Assembly (NCBI GenBank): GCA_018663165.1
Contig: JABJES010000192.1
Span: 1 to 9,830 of the forward strand
Length of the DNA stretch: 9,830 nt
Source: Rhodospirillaceae bacterium
GTDB lineage: Bacteria; Pseudomonadota; Alphaproteobacteria; UBA11136
Direction of reading: 5' to 3'
Shown: piece by piece, positions 1 to 6,613 of the stretch
Numbering within the stretch: the stretch's first letter is position 1
How the letters are laid out: each line of letters begins with the position of its first letter
Position numbers and translations under genes: made by a program
Notes under the pieces: generated by a model
Told to the model about the DNA's origin: nothing
Database searches by the model: none
The model's input: only the letters and a program-made list of their open reading frames with translations

Positions 1-1584
1 CGAATAGCCGGTGCCAAAATTGTCGATGGAAACACCAATACCGAGTTCGGTGAGTTGGTCGAACTGTTCGGCCACATCGTCGGCCCTGGCCATGGCGTCG
101 GTTTCACTCAGTTCCAGTTCGATCTGATGGCCGTCAGCGCCGGTTTCCTCAAGCAGGGTTTTCATCGTCGTCACCAGATTGTTACTGCGTAACTGGTGGG
201 CCGACAGATTGGCCGCCACCACCACCGGCGGCACACCGGCCTTGTTCCAGGCGGCAACCTGGAGACAACACTGACGCAGCACCCATTCTCCAAGGCGGCC
301 CATCAGACCGGCGCTCTCGGCGGCAGGAATGAAATCGGCGGGCGAGATCATTCCTCTTTCCGGGTGTTTCCAGCGCAACAGTGCCTCGGCGCAGCGCACT
401 TCGCCGGTATGAAGGTCCATTTGGGGCTGATAATCGAGATAAAGATGGTTTGCTTCCAACGCATCATAAAGCTCACGAGCCAGTTGAACCCGTTCCTCAA
501 CCTCTTTGTTCATGTCGGCGGAATAGAGCTTGTAGCCGTTACGCCCGCCTTCTTTGACCGCATACATGGCCAGATCGGCAAAACGCAAAAGGTCTTCCGG
601 ATTGTCGGCATCAAGGGGATAGATCGAGGCCCCCAATGAGAGCCCGCAATCAACCTGATATTCATCAAGCTGAAAGGACTTTGAAAAAGCAGTGGTGATT
701 TTCTGCGCCACCACCTCGGTCAAACCGGCATCGGCCAGGCCTTCGAGGATCACCGCGAATTCATCGCCGCCAAGGCGGGCCACGGTGTCGCTGTCGCGGA
801 CTGCGTGAAGGAGCCTTTTCCCGGCGGTTTGCAATAATTTGTCGCCGATCTCGTGGCCCAGGGTGTCGTTGACATCCTTGAAACGGTCGAGATCGATGAA
901 CATCACCGACATCATTGATGAACTGCGCCGGGCGCGGGCAATGGCCTGGGCCATCCGGTCCTTGAACAGCACCCGATTGGGCAATCCCGTCAGGGCATCA
1001 TAATGAGCCATGTTGGTAATCTCATGGGTATCGTCGTCGCTATCAGCCTCCTGGGTGTCGCCATCATGAACGGCGAGATAATGGCTAATCCGGCCCTCGG
1101 CATCATGGATCGGCGTTATAGTCTGAATCAGGTGATGATGACCGCTTTCCCCGTCATGGATCGAAACCTCGCCATGCCAAACCTCACCCTTATCGGCGGC
1201 CCGCCAGAGACCAGCATAAAAGTCAGCCTCCAGGCGCTCTGAATTGCTGGCCAGGGGAATAGTGCCGATCAGTTCCCCACGGGACTGACCGCAAAGGGCC
1301 AGATAGGCCTCGTTACACCATTGGACGACACCCTGGCGGTCGGTGAGAAAAATCGGATTGGCCGATTGCAAGGCGTCAAGCTGACCGATAAAGGCAGGCT
1401 GTTTTGATTTGTGGCGACGAAAAAAATAAGCCAGCAACAGAGCGCTGAGAACGACAAAAGCGAGATCGGCAAATCCGCGCAGAGCAGAAGAGGGGTCTGC
1501 GGCATCACCAAGACGAGCCACTAACGTGTTGCCGAACACGACATAAGTAACGGCAATAGCAATATATACGGCGATAATCCGCAC
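1..1584 (-). CDS. PAS-GGDEF-EAL cyclic-di-GMP turnover protein, membrane-anchored (C-terminus beyond window)
   Basis: Only the first 528 residues are inside the window. Two hydrophobic segments (about 4-23 and 39-55) frame a short loop, so the protein is probably inner-membrane. A PAS-like sensor region follows (about 64-175; NPIFLTD, then WHGEV and ITPIHDAEGRI). The diguanylate cyclase domain (about 192-355) has an intact GGDEF at 272-276 and an RxxD inhibitory site at R263-D266, exactly five residues before it, so synthesis with product feedback is plausible. The EAL phosphodiesterase domain (from about 370) has EALLRW at 400-405 and NLSA at 459-462, but the usual DDFGTG reads DNFGTG at 521-526. 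The GTG start is the only upstream choice, because an in-frame TAA lies three codons before it and a G-rich ribosome site (minus strand 1600-1592) sits at good spacing. It is transcribed divergently from gyrA. Whether it makes, degrades or does both with cyclic di-GMP cannot be decided here. Confidence 0.95.
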   Translation of the reverse strand, partial: MRIIAVYIAIAVTYVVFGNTLVARLGDAADPSSALRGFADLAFVVLSALLLAYFFRRHKSKQPAFIGQLDALQSANPIFLTDRQGVVQWCNEAYLALCGQSRGELIGTIPLASNSERLEADFYAGLWRAADKGEVWHGEVSIHDGESGHHHLIQTITPIHDAEGRISHYLAVHDGDTQEADSDDDTHEITNMAHYDALTGLPNRVLFKDRMAQAIARARRSSSMMSVMFIDLDRFKDVNDTLGHEIGDKLLQTAGKRLLHAVRDSDTVARLGGDEFAVILEGLADAGLTEVVAQKITTAFSKSFQLDEYQVDCGLSLGASIYPLDADNPEDLLRFADLAMYAVKEGGRNGYKLYSADMNKEVEERVQLARELYDALEANHLYLDYQPQMDLHTGEVRCAEALLRWKHPERGMISPADFIPAAESAGLMGRLGEWVLRQCCLQVAAWNKAGVPPVVVAANLSAHQLRSNNLVTTMKTLLEETGADGHQIELELSETDAMARADDVAEQFDQLTELGIGVSIDNFGTGYS

Positions 1585-1613
1585 GGTCTTTTACCCCCCT
1601 GATATCTTTTGTC

Positions 1614-1650
1614 GCGGCATAATTCTAGCCCACAACTCGGCGTCTAAAAA
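1614..1650 (-). promoter_or_regulatory. Possible promoter of the PAS-GGDEF-EAL gene
   Basis: On the minus strand a good -10 hexamer TAGAAT (1627-1622) stands about 40 bases before the GTG start. The -35 match 17 bases upstream (TTTTTA) is poor. The region further upstream (1650-1745) is very A/T-rich. This is a consensus-based guess only. Confidence 0.3.
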
Positions 1651-1765
1651 GACCCGACTTTATTTATTATTTTCTTGTTGATCTTTAGATTTAGAAACAA
1701 AAAATTTTACCAAAATATCTAAAAATCCGGACCTATAAAAAAACACGCAAAAAGCCCTGATTTCA

Positions 1766-1801
1766 TTGTTTAATCGGGTTCGATTTGCTACAGTGAAACG
1801 G
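1766..1801 (+). promoter_or_regulatory. Probable gyrA promoter
   Basis: TTGTTT (1766-1771) and TACAGT (1789-1794) are separated by exactly 17 bases, a good sigma-70-type arrangement. Transcription would start near 1801, giving a leader of about 68 bases. The predicted start coincides with a perfect 10-bp palindrome, GTGAATTCAC (1801-1810), which could be an operator or chance. An A/T-rich tract (1650-1745) lies just upstream. Confidence 0.45.
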
Positions 1802-1810
1802 TGAATTCAC

Positions 1811-1840
1811 GAGGTCGGCGCAGTCGTCGGCCTTTTTCTT
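1811..1840 (+). terminator. Terminator-like hairpin in the gyrA leader
   Basis: GGTCGGCG (1813-1820) pairs with CGTCGGCC (1825-1832) across a CAGT loop, giving 8 bp with two G-U wobbles; A1812-T1833 adds one more pair. The run TTTTTCTT follows directly (1833-1840). The U-tract is only on the plus-strand side. No plus-strand gene ends upstream in the window, so the hairpin sits between the predicted gyrA promoter and the gyrA start, as an attenuator would. An upstream short transcript ending here is the alternative. Confidence 0.45.
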
Positions 1841-1868
1841 ATCCTTTTGATTTTAAACATTATTTTCC

Positions 1869-4652
1869 TTGGACACCACACCCACACCTGACTCATCCAA
1901 TATCTCCCCAATTTCTATCGAAGAGGAGATGCGCAGCTCTTATCTCGATTACGCCATGAGCGTCATCGTTTCAAGAGCGCTGCCTGATGTTCGCGATGGC
2001 CTGAAACCGGTTCATCGGCGGATTCTTTTTGCTATGAAAGAGGGTGGATATGACCATTCCAAACCTTTCCGCAAATCGGCGCGCATCGTTGGTGACGTCA
2101 TGGGTAAATTCCACCCCCACGGCGATACGGCGATCTATGACGCTATGGTGCGCATGGCTCAGCTTTTCTCCATGCGTCTGCCACTGGTCGATGGCCAGGG
2201 AAATTTTGGCTCTATGGACGGCGACCGCGCGGCAGCCATGCGCTATACCGAGGCCCGCATGGCCCTTACCGCCCATGCGCTTTTAGAGGACATCGACAAG
2301 GACACCGTCGATTTCCGGGATAATTACGATAATTCAGTCCAGGAACCGACGGTTCTGCCGGCCCAGTTCCCCAATCTTCTGGTCAATGGAGCCAGTGGCA
2401 TCGCGGTCGGCATGGCGACCAATATTCCACCTCATAATCTGGGCGAAGTTATCGACGCCTGCTGTGCCTATATCGAGAATCCCGACGCCACCGTCACCGA
2501 TCTCGCCCAATTCGTAAAGGGACCGGATTTCCCCACCGGCGGTATTATCCTCGGCCAGGCCGGTATCCAGTCGGCCCTTCTTACCGGACGCGGCTCAGTG
2601 ATCATCCGGGCGCGGGCGCGGATCGAAGAGATCCGCAAGGGCCGCGAAGCCATTATCGTCGATGAAATTCCCTATCAGGTGAACAAGTCGCGACTGATGG
2701 AACGTATTGCCGAAGTTGCCAGGGATAAACAGGTTGAGGGCATTTCCGATTTGCGGGACGAATCAGACCGCAACGGAGTACGCATGGTCATCGAGATCAA
2801 GCGCGACGCCCAAGCCGACGTGGTTTTGAACCAGCTTTATCGCTATACGCCCCTGCAAACCAGTTTCGGCGTCAATATGCTGGCCCTGAACGGCGGTCGG
2901 CCGGAAATGTTCAATCTGCGCAAGGCCATCGGTGCCTTTATCGATTTCCGCGAAGAGGTCATCACCCGGCGCACCATCTTTGAGTTGAACAAGGCCCGTG
3001 ATCGCGCCCATGTCTTGATCGGTCTGGCCATTGCCGTCGCCAATCTCGACGACATGATCGCCCTGATCCGCCAATCCAAAGACCCAAGCGTCGCGCGGGC
3101 CGGATTGGTCGCCAAGGCCTGGCCGGTGCATGACATTGGTCCGCTGATTGAACTTATCGACGAGCCCGGATCGGTCATCTCCGATGAGCGCACCTATCAG
3201 CTCTCCGAGGAACAGGCCAAGGCGATCCTTGAATTACGTCTGCACCGCCTGACCGGGCTGGAGCGGGACAAAATTGATGATGAACTTCGCAATGTCGTCA
3301 AACATATCAGCGGCTATCTGGAAATCCTGGTCTCTCGCGATATCCTGATGGGTATTCTCCGTGACGAACTTTTGGCGATCAGGGACTCTTTTGCCAATGA
3401 CCGTCGGACGTCGATTGAAGAATCCGAGTTTGAGCTCGATGATGAAAGCCTGATTCAGGCCGAAGACATGGTGGTCACCGTCTCTCATGGCGGCTATGTC
3501 AAACGGGTGCCTTTATCCACCTATCGCGCCCAAAAGCGCGGCGGCAAGGGCCGGGCCGGGATGGCCACCCGTGATGAGGATTTCGTCAATCAGGTCTTCG
3601 TCGTCAACACCCACACGCCGGTGCTGTTCTTTTCGTCCAAAGGCATGGTCTATACCCTCAAGGTATACAGACTGCCCCTGGGCACGCCTCAGGCCAGAGG
3701 CAAGGCTCTGGTCAATCTTTTGCCCCTCGATGAAGACGAAACCATCTCAACCCTGATGCCGATGCCCGAGGACGAAGAAACCTGGGGCAACCTCAACGTC
3801 ATGTTTGCCACCACCTCGGGCACCGTGCGGCGCAATCTTCTTTCCGATTTCACCAACATCAAGTCGAACGGCAAAATCGCCATGAAGCTCAAGGGTGAGG
3901 ACCGTCTGGTCGGCGTTTATACCTGTCAGGAAGAGGATAATATCCTGCTGTCGACCAAAGGCGGTAAGTGCACCCGCTTTCCGGTTACCGACATCCGCGT
4001 CTTCTCAGGCCGCGATTCGGTCGGTGTCAGAGGGATCAAGCTGGCCAAGGCGGACGAAGTTATTTCAATGACCATCCTTCATCACGCCGATTTTGATATG
4101 GAAGAGCGCGACGCTTATCTGCGCTATGCCTCAGCCCTGCGCCGCAATGATGAAGACACAGAAGGCGGTGCCAGCGACGTATCCTCGGAACCCTGCTCAC
4201 TATCCGATGAACGACTGGCAGAGCTGGCGACCCGTGAAGAATTTATCCTCACCGTTACCGACAAGGGCTATGGCAAACGCAGCTCAGCCTATGGATATCG
4301 GGTGATGAAGCGCGGCGGCCAGGGGATCGCCAATATGGACCTCACCGAACGCAACGGCAGCGCCATCGTCGCCGCCTTTCCAGTTGGCGAAAAAGACAAC
4401 ATCATGCTGGTTACTGACGGCGGCAAGTTGATCCGCTGTCCGGTTCATGATATCCGCATTGCCAGCCGCAAGACCCAAGGCGTGACCCTGTTTAAGGTGG
4501 CCAAGGACGAGCGGGTGGTTTCCGTCGCCTGGCTGGCCGAGGATGAAGAAGGCGACGAGGAGATTGAAGGCGAGGGCGCAGGCGCGGACGCAGGCGCGGG
4601 CGAAGAAAGTGCGGAAAACGCTCCAGAGGACAGTGAGGACGATGACGTCTAA
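1869..4652 (+). CDS. gyrA: DNA gyrase subunit A
   Basis: GyrA is the strand-cutting and rejoining subunit of gyrase, which introduces negative supercoils into DNA as an A2B2 complex. The 927-residue product (E. coli: 875) carries the winged-helix core, catalytic tyrosine Y126 in RYTE, and the GyrA box QKRGGKG at 555-561 in the DNA-wrapping C-terminal domain; the full-length wrapping domain favours gyrase over ParC. In the quinolone pocket the residue matching E. coli Ser83 is T87, and Asp87 is kept as D91. An extra charged block (about 738-789) interrupts the C-terminal beta-propeller, and the tail is strongly acidic with Gly-Ala repeats. The start is TTG: the in-frame stop at 1854-1856 leaves no other upstream start, and the distance to IEEE fits other GyrA proteins. 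No Shine-Dalgarno sequence is visible. The last 11 bases overlap coaD. Confidence 0.97.
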   Translation: MDTTPTPDSSNISPISIEEEMRSSYLDYAMSVIVSRALPDVRDGLKPVHRRILFAMKEGGYDHSKPFRKSARIVGDVMGKFHPHGDTAIYDAMVRMAQLFSMRLPLVDGQGNFGSMDGDRAAAMRYTEARMALTAHALLEDIDKDTVDFRDNYDNSVQEPTVLPAQFPNLLVNGASGIAVGMATNIPPHNLGEVIDACCAYIENPDATVTDLAQFVKGPDFPTGGIILGQAGIQSALLTGRGSVIIRARARIEEIRKGREAIIVDEIPYQVNKSRLMERIAEVARDKQVEGISDLRDESDRNGVRMVIEIKRDAQADVVLNQLYRYTPLQTSFGVNMLALNGGRPEMFNLRKAIGAFIDFREEVITRRTIFELNKARDRAHVLIGLAIAVANLDDMIALIRQSKDPSVARAGLVAKAWPVHDIGPLIELIDEPGSVISDERTYQLSEEQAKAILELRLHRLTGLERDKIDDELRNVVKHISGYLEILVSRDILMGILRDELLAIRDSFANDRRTSIEESEFELDDESLIQAEDMVVTVSHGGYVKRVPLSTYRAQKRGGKGRAGMATRDEDFVNQVFVVNTHTPVLFFSSKGMVYTLKVYRLPLGTPQARGKALVNLLPLDEDETISTLMPMPEDEETWGNLNVMFATTSGTVRRNLLSDFTNIKSNGKIAMKLKGEDRLVGVYTCQEEDNILLSTKGGKCTRFPVTDIRVFSGRDSVGVRGIKLAKADEVISMTILHHADFDMEERDAYLRYASALRRNDEDTEGGASDVSSEPCSLSDERLAELATREEFILTVTDKGYGKRSSAYGYRVMKRGGQGIANMDLTERNGSAIVAAFPVGEKDNIMLVTDGGKLIRCPVHDIRIASRKTQGVTLFKVAKDERVVSVAWLAEDEEGDEEIEGEGAGADAGAGEESAENAPEDSEDDDV

Positions 4653-5145
4653 AAAATCCCATGCCGGTATTTATCCCGGCACCTTTGATCCCGTGACCTA
4701 CGGCCATCTCGACATCATCCAGCGGGCGACACGGATCGTCGACATGCTGATCGTTGCAGTGGCCGCCAATGATGGCAAGAACCCTTCCTTTGATCTTGAT
4801 TCCCGCATTGAAATGCTGAAAGACGAAGTCTCTAAAATCGACATCAGCGGTAAGACCATCAAGGTTTTGTCTTTCGACACCTTACTGGTCGATTTTGCCC
4901 ATAAAATGAAGGCTGGCGTCATTATTCGCGGCTTGCGCGCCGTATCGGATTTCGAATACGAGTTCCAGATGGCGGGCACCAATGCGCGCCTCAACCGATC
5001 CATTGAAACCGTGTTTTTGATGGCCTCGGACCGTCACCAATTCACCTCGTCGAAACTGGTCAAGGAAATCGCCCGTCTGGGCGGGGATATTTCGGATTTT
5101 GTCCCCCCCCATGTGGCCAGGCGGATCAAGAAAGAAATTTTATAA
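4642..5145 (+). CDS. coaD: Phosphopantetheine adenylyltransferase
   Basis: CoaD transfers AMP from ATP to 4'-phosphopantetheine to make dephospho-CoA, the penultimate step of coenzyme A synthesis in the cytosol. The 167-residue product matches the family's usual size (E. coli 159). It shows the nucleotidyltransferase signature GIYPGTFDPVTYGH, with the TxGH nucleotide-binding motif at 19-22, RGLR at 96-99, and the C-terminal SSKLVKE motif at 136-142. The ATG lies inside the end of gyrA in another frame, overlapping it by 11 bases. A GAGG three bases before it and an AGAGGA further upstream may serve as ribosome sites, so translation is likely coupled to gyrA. A longer reading frame from 4543 exists but would only add basic residues read out of frame from gyrA, so it was rejected. 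Confidence 0.95.
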   Translation: MTSKKSHAGIYPGTFDPVTYGHLDIIQRATRIVDMLIVAVAANDGKNPSFDLDSRIEMLKDEVSKIDISGKTIKVLSFDTLLVDFAHKMKAGVIIRGLRAVSDFEYEFQMAGTNARLNRSIETVFLMASDRHQFTSSKLVKEIARLGGDISDFVPPHVARRIKKEIL

Positions 5146-5182
5146 CACCTCACTAACCACACAAGGAAATGGAGACAATACA

Positions 5183-5818
5183 TTGACTCTAAAAAGAATT
5201 ATTTTTGCTATGGTTGCTTTATTTCTCTCCTTTACACATGCAATGGCTGAAGAAATAAAAACCAAACTCGACCCCGAAAACACCCTTTATCTCGACCTCA
5301 AGCAGGGCCGGGTGGTGATCGAATTATTCCCCGAAATAGCGCCCAAACATGTCGCCCATATCAAGGAACTCATCCGCGAGGGCTTTTACGACGGGCTGAC
5401 CTTTCACCGGGTTATCCCCGGCTTCATGGCCCAGGGTGGCGATCCCCTGGGTAACGGCACCGGGGGCTCGGACAAACCGGATCTGCCGGCGGAGTTTTCC
5501 GATATTCCCCACGAACGCGGCATTCTCTCGATGGCGCGCGGTGGTCATAGCATCAACAGCGCCAACAGCCAGTTCTTCATCGTTTTAGAGGATTCTGAAT
5601 TCCTCGACGGCAAATACACGGTCTGGGGCCGGGTGGTTGAGGGGATGAATTATGTCGACCGCATCAAAAAAGGCACGGAAAGCAACAACGGCGCTATAAA
5701 AGGCACCCCCGACAAGATCGTTAAAATACAGGTTGCCGCCGATGCTGATGCCGCCGATGACGAGGGCGATGCCAAACCCAAGGCTAAGACTAAGACCAAG
5801 GCTAAGCCCAAAAAATAG
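5183..5818 (+). CDS. Exported cyclophilin-type peptidyl-prolyl cis-trans isomerase with lysine-rich tail
   Basis: Cyclophilins catalyse cis-trans isomerisation of Xaa-Pro bonds. The family core is clear at about 35-185: FHRVIPGFMAQGGD (74-87, including catalytic R76), SQFFI (129-133) and the late FLDGKYTVWG region. The residue matching human CypA Trp121 is F140, as in E. coli cyclophilins, which bind cyclosporin weakly. The TTG start gives an ideal signal peptide (KR, hydrophobic stretch, then THAMA before EE, likely cut after residue 22), and GGAG lies 8 bases upstream. The longer frame from 5099 runs inside coaD and would bury the signal peptide. The last 14 residues alternate Lys with Pro, Ala and Thr, preceded by an Asp/Ala-rich linker. 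The gene follows coaD by 37 bases and probably shares its transcript. The product is probably periplasmic. Confidence 0.92.
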   Translation: MTLKRIIFAMVALFLSFTHAMAEEIKTKLDPENTLYLDLKQGRVVIELFPEIAPKHVAHIKELIREGFYDGLTFHRVIPGFMAQGGDPLGNGTGGSDKPDLPAEFSDIPHERGILSMARGGHSINSANSQFFIVLEDSEFLDGKYTVWGRVVEGMNYVDRIKKGTESNNGAIKGTPDKIVKIQVAADADAADDEGDAKPKAKTKTKAKPKK

Positions 5819-5819
5819 C

Positions 5820-5884
5820 CCCCATTTCCGGGGTTTCCCGGCCAAGGGGTTAATCGATCATCCCGAACCTTGGGGACCCCAAGG
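5820..5884 (+). terminator. Clustered hairpins after the cyclophilin gene, possible transcript end
   Basis: CCGGG/CCCGG (5828-5832 with 5837-5841) and a perfect 7-bp CCTTGGG/CCCAAGG stem with a three-base loop (5868-5884) follow the stop codon. A competing CCAAGG/CCTTGG pairing (5842-5847 with 5868-5873) is also possible. No T-run follows any of them, so these are not classic intrinsic terminators. They may mark the 3' end of the gyrA operon or stabilise it against exonucleases. Confidence 0.3.
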
Positions 5885-5893
5885 ATATTCGCC

Positions 5894-5929
5894 TTGACCA
5901 GGATAGGTGTGCACCTTAATAAGAGCCCT
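5894..5929 (+). promoter_or_regulatory. Promoter of tRNA-Lys
   Basis: TTGACC (5894-5899) and TAATAA (5917-5922) are spaced by 17 bases, one of the best consensus matches in the window. Transcription would begin near 5929, about 40 bases before the mature tRNA, so the gene can be transcribed independently of the gyrA operon. Confidence 0.55.
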
Positions 5930-5933
5930 CATT

Positions 5934-5957
5934 TTGCGGCTGCACAATTTGCCGCAA
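5934..5957 (+). repeat. Inverted repeat in the tRNA-Lys leader
   Basis: TTGCGGC (5934-5940) and GCCGCAA (5951-5957) form a perfect 7-bp stem with a 10-base loop. It lies wholly within the predicted 5' leader of the tRNA precursor, 12 bases before the mature 5' end, and may act in tRNA processing or be a regulatory site. Confidence 0.5.
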
Positions 5958-5969
5958 GATCAAGTCTAA

Positions 5970-6045
5970 GAGCCTGTAGCTCAGCTGGTAGAGCATCTGA
6001 CTTTTAATCAGAGGGTCCCGGGTTCGAGCCCCGGCGGGCTCACCA
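5970..6045 (+). tRNA. tRNA-Lys (anticodon TTT)
   Basis: The cloverleaf is complete. The acceptor stem is GAGCCTG (5970-5976) with CGGGCTC (6035-6041, one G-U). The D arm contains GCTC/GAGC, and the anticodon stem is TCTGA/TCAGA with loop CTTTTAA, placing TTT at 6003-6005. The variable loop has five bases, and the T stem CCGGG/CCCGG carries loop TTCGAGC. The discriminator is A6042 and CCA is encoded at 6043-6045. It should read AAA and AAG codons. Confidence 0.97.
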
Positions 6046-6054
6046 ATAAAAAAC

Positions 6055-6092
6055 AAGGGGTTGGACTGTAACGGTCCAGCCCCTTTTTCTTT
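6055..6092 (+). terminator. Rho-independent terminator of tRNA-Lys
   Basis: A 12-bp stem (6055-6066 with 6074-6085, one G-U pair) closes a seven-base loop and runs straight into TTTCTTTT. It begins ten bases after the encoded CCA, so it ends the tRNA transcript. Confidence 0.85.
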
Positions 6093-6101
6093 TGGGATCG
6101 A

Positions 6102-6137
6102 TTGATATTGGGAGCAAAAATGGTTATATCAGGGATG
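6102..6137 (+). promoter_or_regulatory. Possible promoter of an orphan small RNA
   Basis: TTGATA (6102-6107) and TATATC (6125-6130) are 17 bases apart, with transcription expected near 6137. It starts just after the tRNA terminator and points at a second terminator with no gene between, which is why it is called despite the imperfect -10. Confidence 0.4.
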
Positions 6138-6221
6138 TTCCTGGGCACAGCCGACCAACGGTCTCCCATAAAGCTTAGAGGGCGAAAGCTCGGTGGTTGG
6201 TCTGCCGGGCTTTATTTTTTT
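6137..6221 (+). ncRNA. Candidate orphan small RNA, about 85 nt
   Basis: The stretch lies between a promoter-like pair and an intrinsic terminator and contains no convincing reading frame. The predicted RNA has a first hairpin, GGG (6143-6145) with CCC (6165-6167) enclosing CCG-ACCAA-CGG (6151-6161). A linker follows, with an alternative AGCTT/AAGCT pairing (6172-6176 with 6186-6190) that competes with the base of the terminator. The terminator hairpin comes last. The five-base loop ACCAA is complementary to UUGGU in the nine-base terminator loop, and the match extends to GACCAAC/GTTGGTC (6153-6159 with 6196-6202) if the first stem opens. No plus-strand gene follows until 8576, so a riboswitch controlling a gene is unlikely. 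I do not recognise the family. It faces the pilZ gene tail to tail. Confidence 0.4.
6185..6221 (+). terminator. Rho-independent terminator, plus strand
   Basis: AAAGCTCGGT (6185-6194) pairs with GCCGGGCTTT (6204-6213) over a nine-base loop, with two G-U pairs, and is followed by ATTTTTTT (6214-6221). The T-run is only on the plus-strand side, so it stops rightward transcription. It may give weak protection to the end of the opposing pilZ message. Confidence 0.75.
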
Positions 6222-6267
6222 ACGCCGATACGCGAGATTAAGAGCGCGCCTTATCTGACAATAGGAC

Positions 6268-6591
6268 CTAATCCCATTCGAGATCGTTTTCGCGGCGGAA
6301 GGAATCAATGTCCTCCTGGAGCGAAGATTGATCATCTTCGGCGTGGGAAAATTCCAGAGCCAGTCCACTGGCCTGGTCGCGGATAATGACCGCGTCAAAA
6401 TCACCGAATCCCTCAAGGTCCAGCTTCACCAATTGGCCGTTTTGACAAGGGGTTTGCGTTTCAAGAGAAACACCGCCGCCGGAAATGTCGGTAACTCTGG
6501 CCGGGTAGCTGGTATTATCAATGACAAGATCAGCCGAGGAACCGGTTTTAAGCCGTTTCCAGCGCCGTTTCTCGTCGTTTATGTCTTGCAT
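6268..6591 (-). CDS. PilZ-domain protein, likely cyclic-di-GMP receptor
   Basis: PilZ domains bind cyclic di-GMP and pass the signal to motility, envelope or exopolysaccharide machinery. This 107-residue protein is essentially a stand-alone PilZ domain. The N-terminal RxxxR motif is R9-R13 (within EKRRWKR), and the second motif DxSxxG is DISGGG at 35-40, both intact, so ligand binding is expected. The C-terminus (about 84-107) is acidic and probably a tail. The ATG at 6591 is preceded by a long G-run ending in GAG, a suitable ribosome site. A start at 6645 would add 18 residues with no ribosome site and overlap the upstream gene, so it is less likely. It begins 22 bases after the Nif11-leader gene and is probably co-transcribed with it. 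The downstream target is unknown. Confidence 0.85.
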   Translation of the reverse strand: MQDINDEKRRWKRLKTGSSADLVIDNTSYPARVTDISGGGVSLETQTPCQNGQLVKLDLEGFGDFDAVIIRDQASGLALEFSHAEDDQSSLQEDIDSFRRENDLEWD

Positions 6592-6613
6592 GCTCCCCCC
6601 CGTGGAAATCGGA

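Noticed and set aside
2050..2060. Ser83-type quinolone-resistance mutation in gyrA
   Set aside because: The residue is Thr, which is the natural state in some bacteria such as Pseudomonas aeruginosa; resistance cannot be claimed from it.
4543..4641. Extended N-terminus of CoaD
   Set aside because: The extra residues are basic low-complexity sequence produced by reading the acidic tail of gyrA in another frame; the family begins close to the ATG at 4642.
6137..6221. 6S RNA or signal-recognition-particle RNA
   Set aside because: It is too short for 6S, lacks the long closing stem between its ends, and lacks the conserved GGAAGCAGCC-type core of SRP RNA.
6137..6221. A riboswitch or attenuator controlling a downstream gene
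   Set aside because: No plus-strand gene follows for more than 2 kb, so a stand-alone RNA is the simpler reading.
6102..6386. A 94-residue plus-strand reading frame after the tRNA
   Set aside because: It reads through an intrinsic terminator and the antisense of the pilZ gene, has no ribosome site, and its product resembles nothing.
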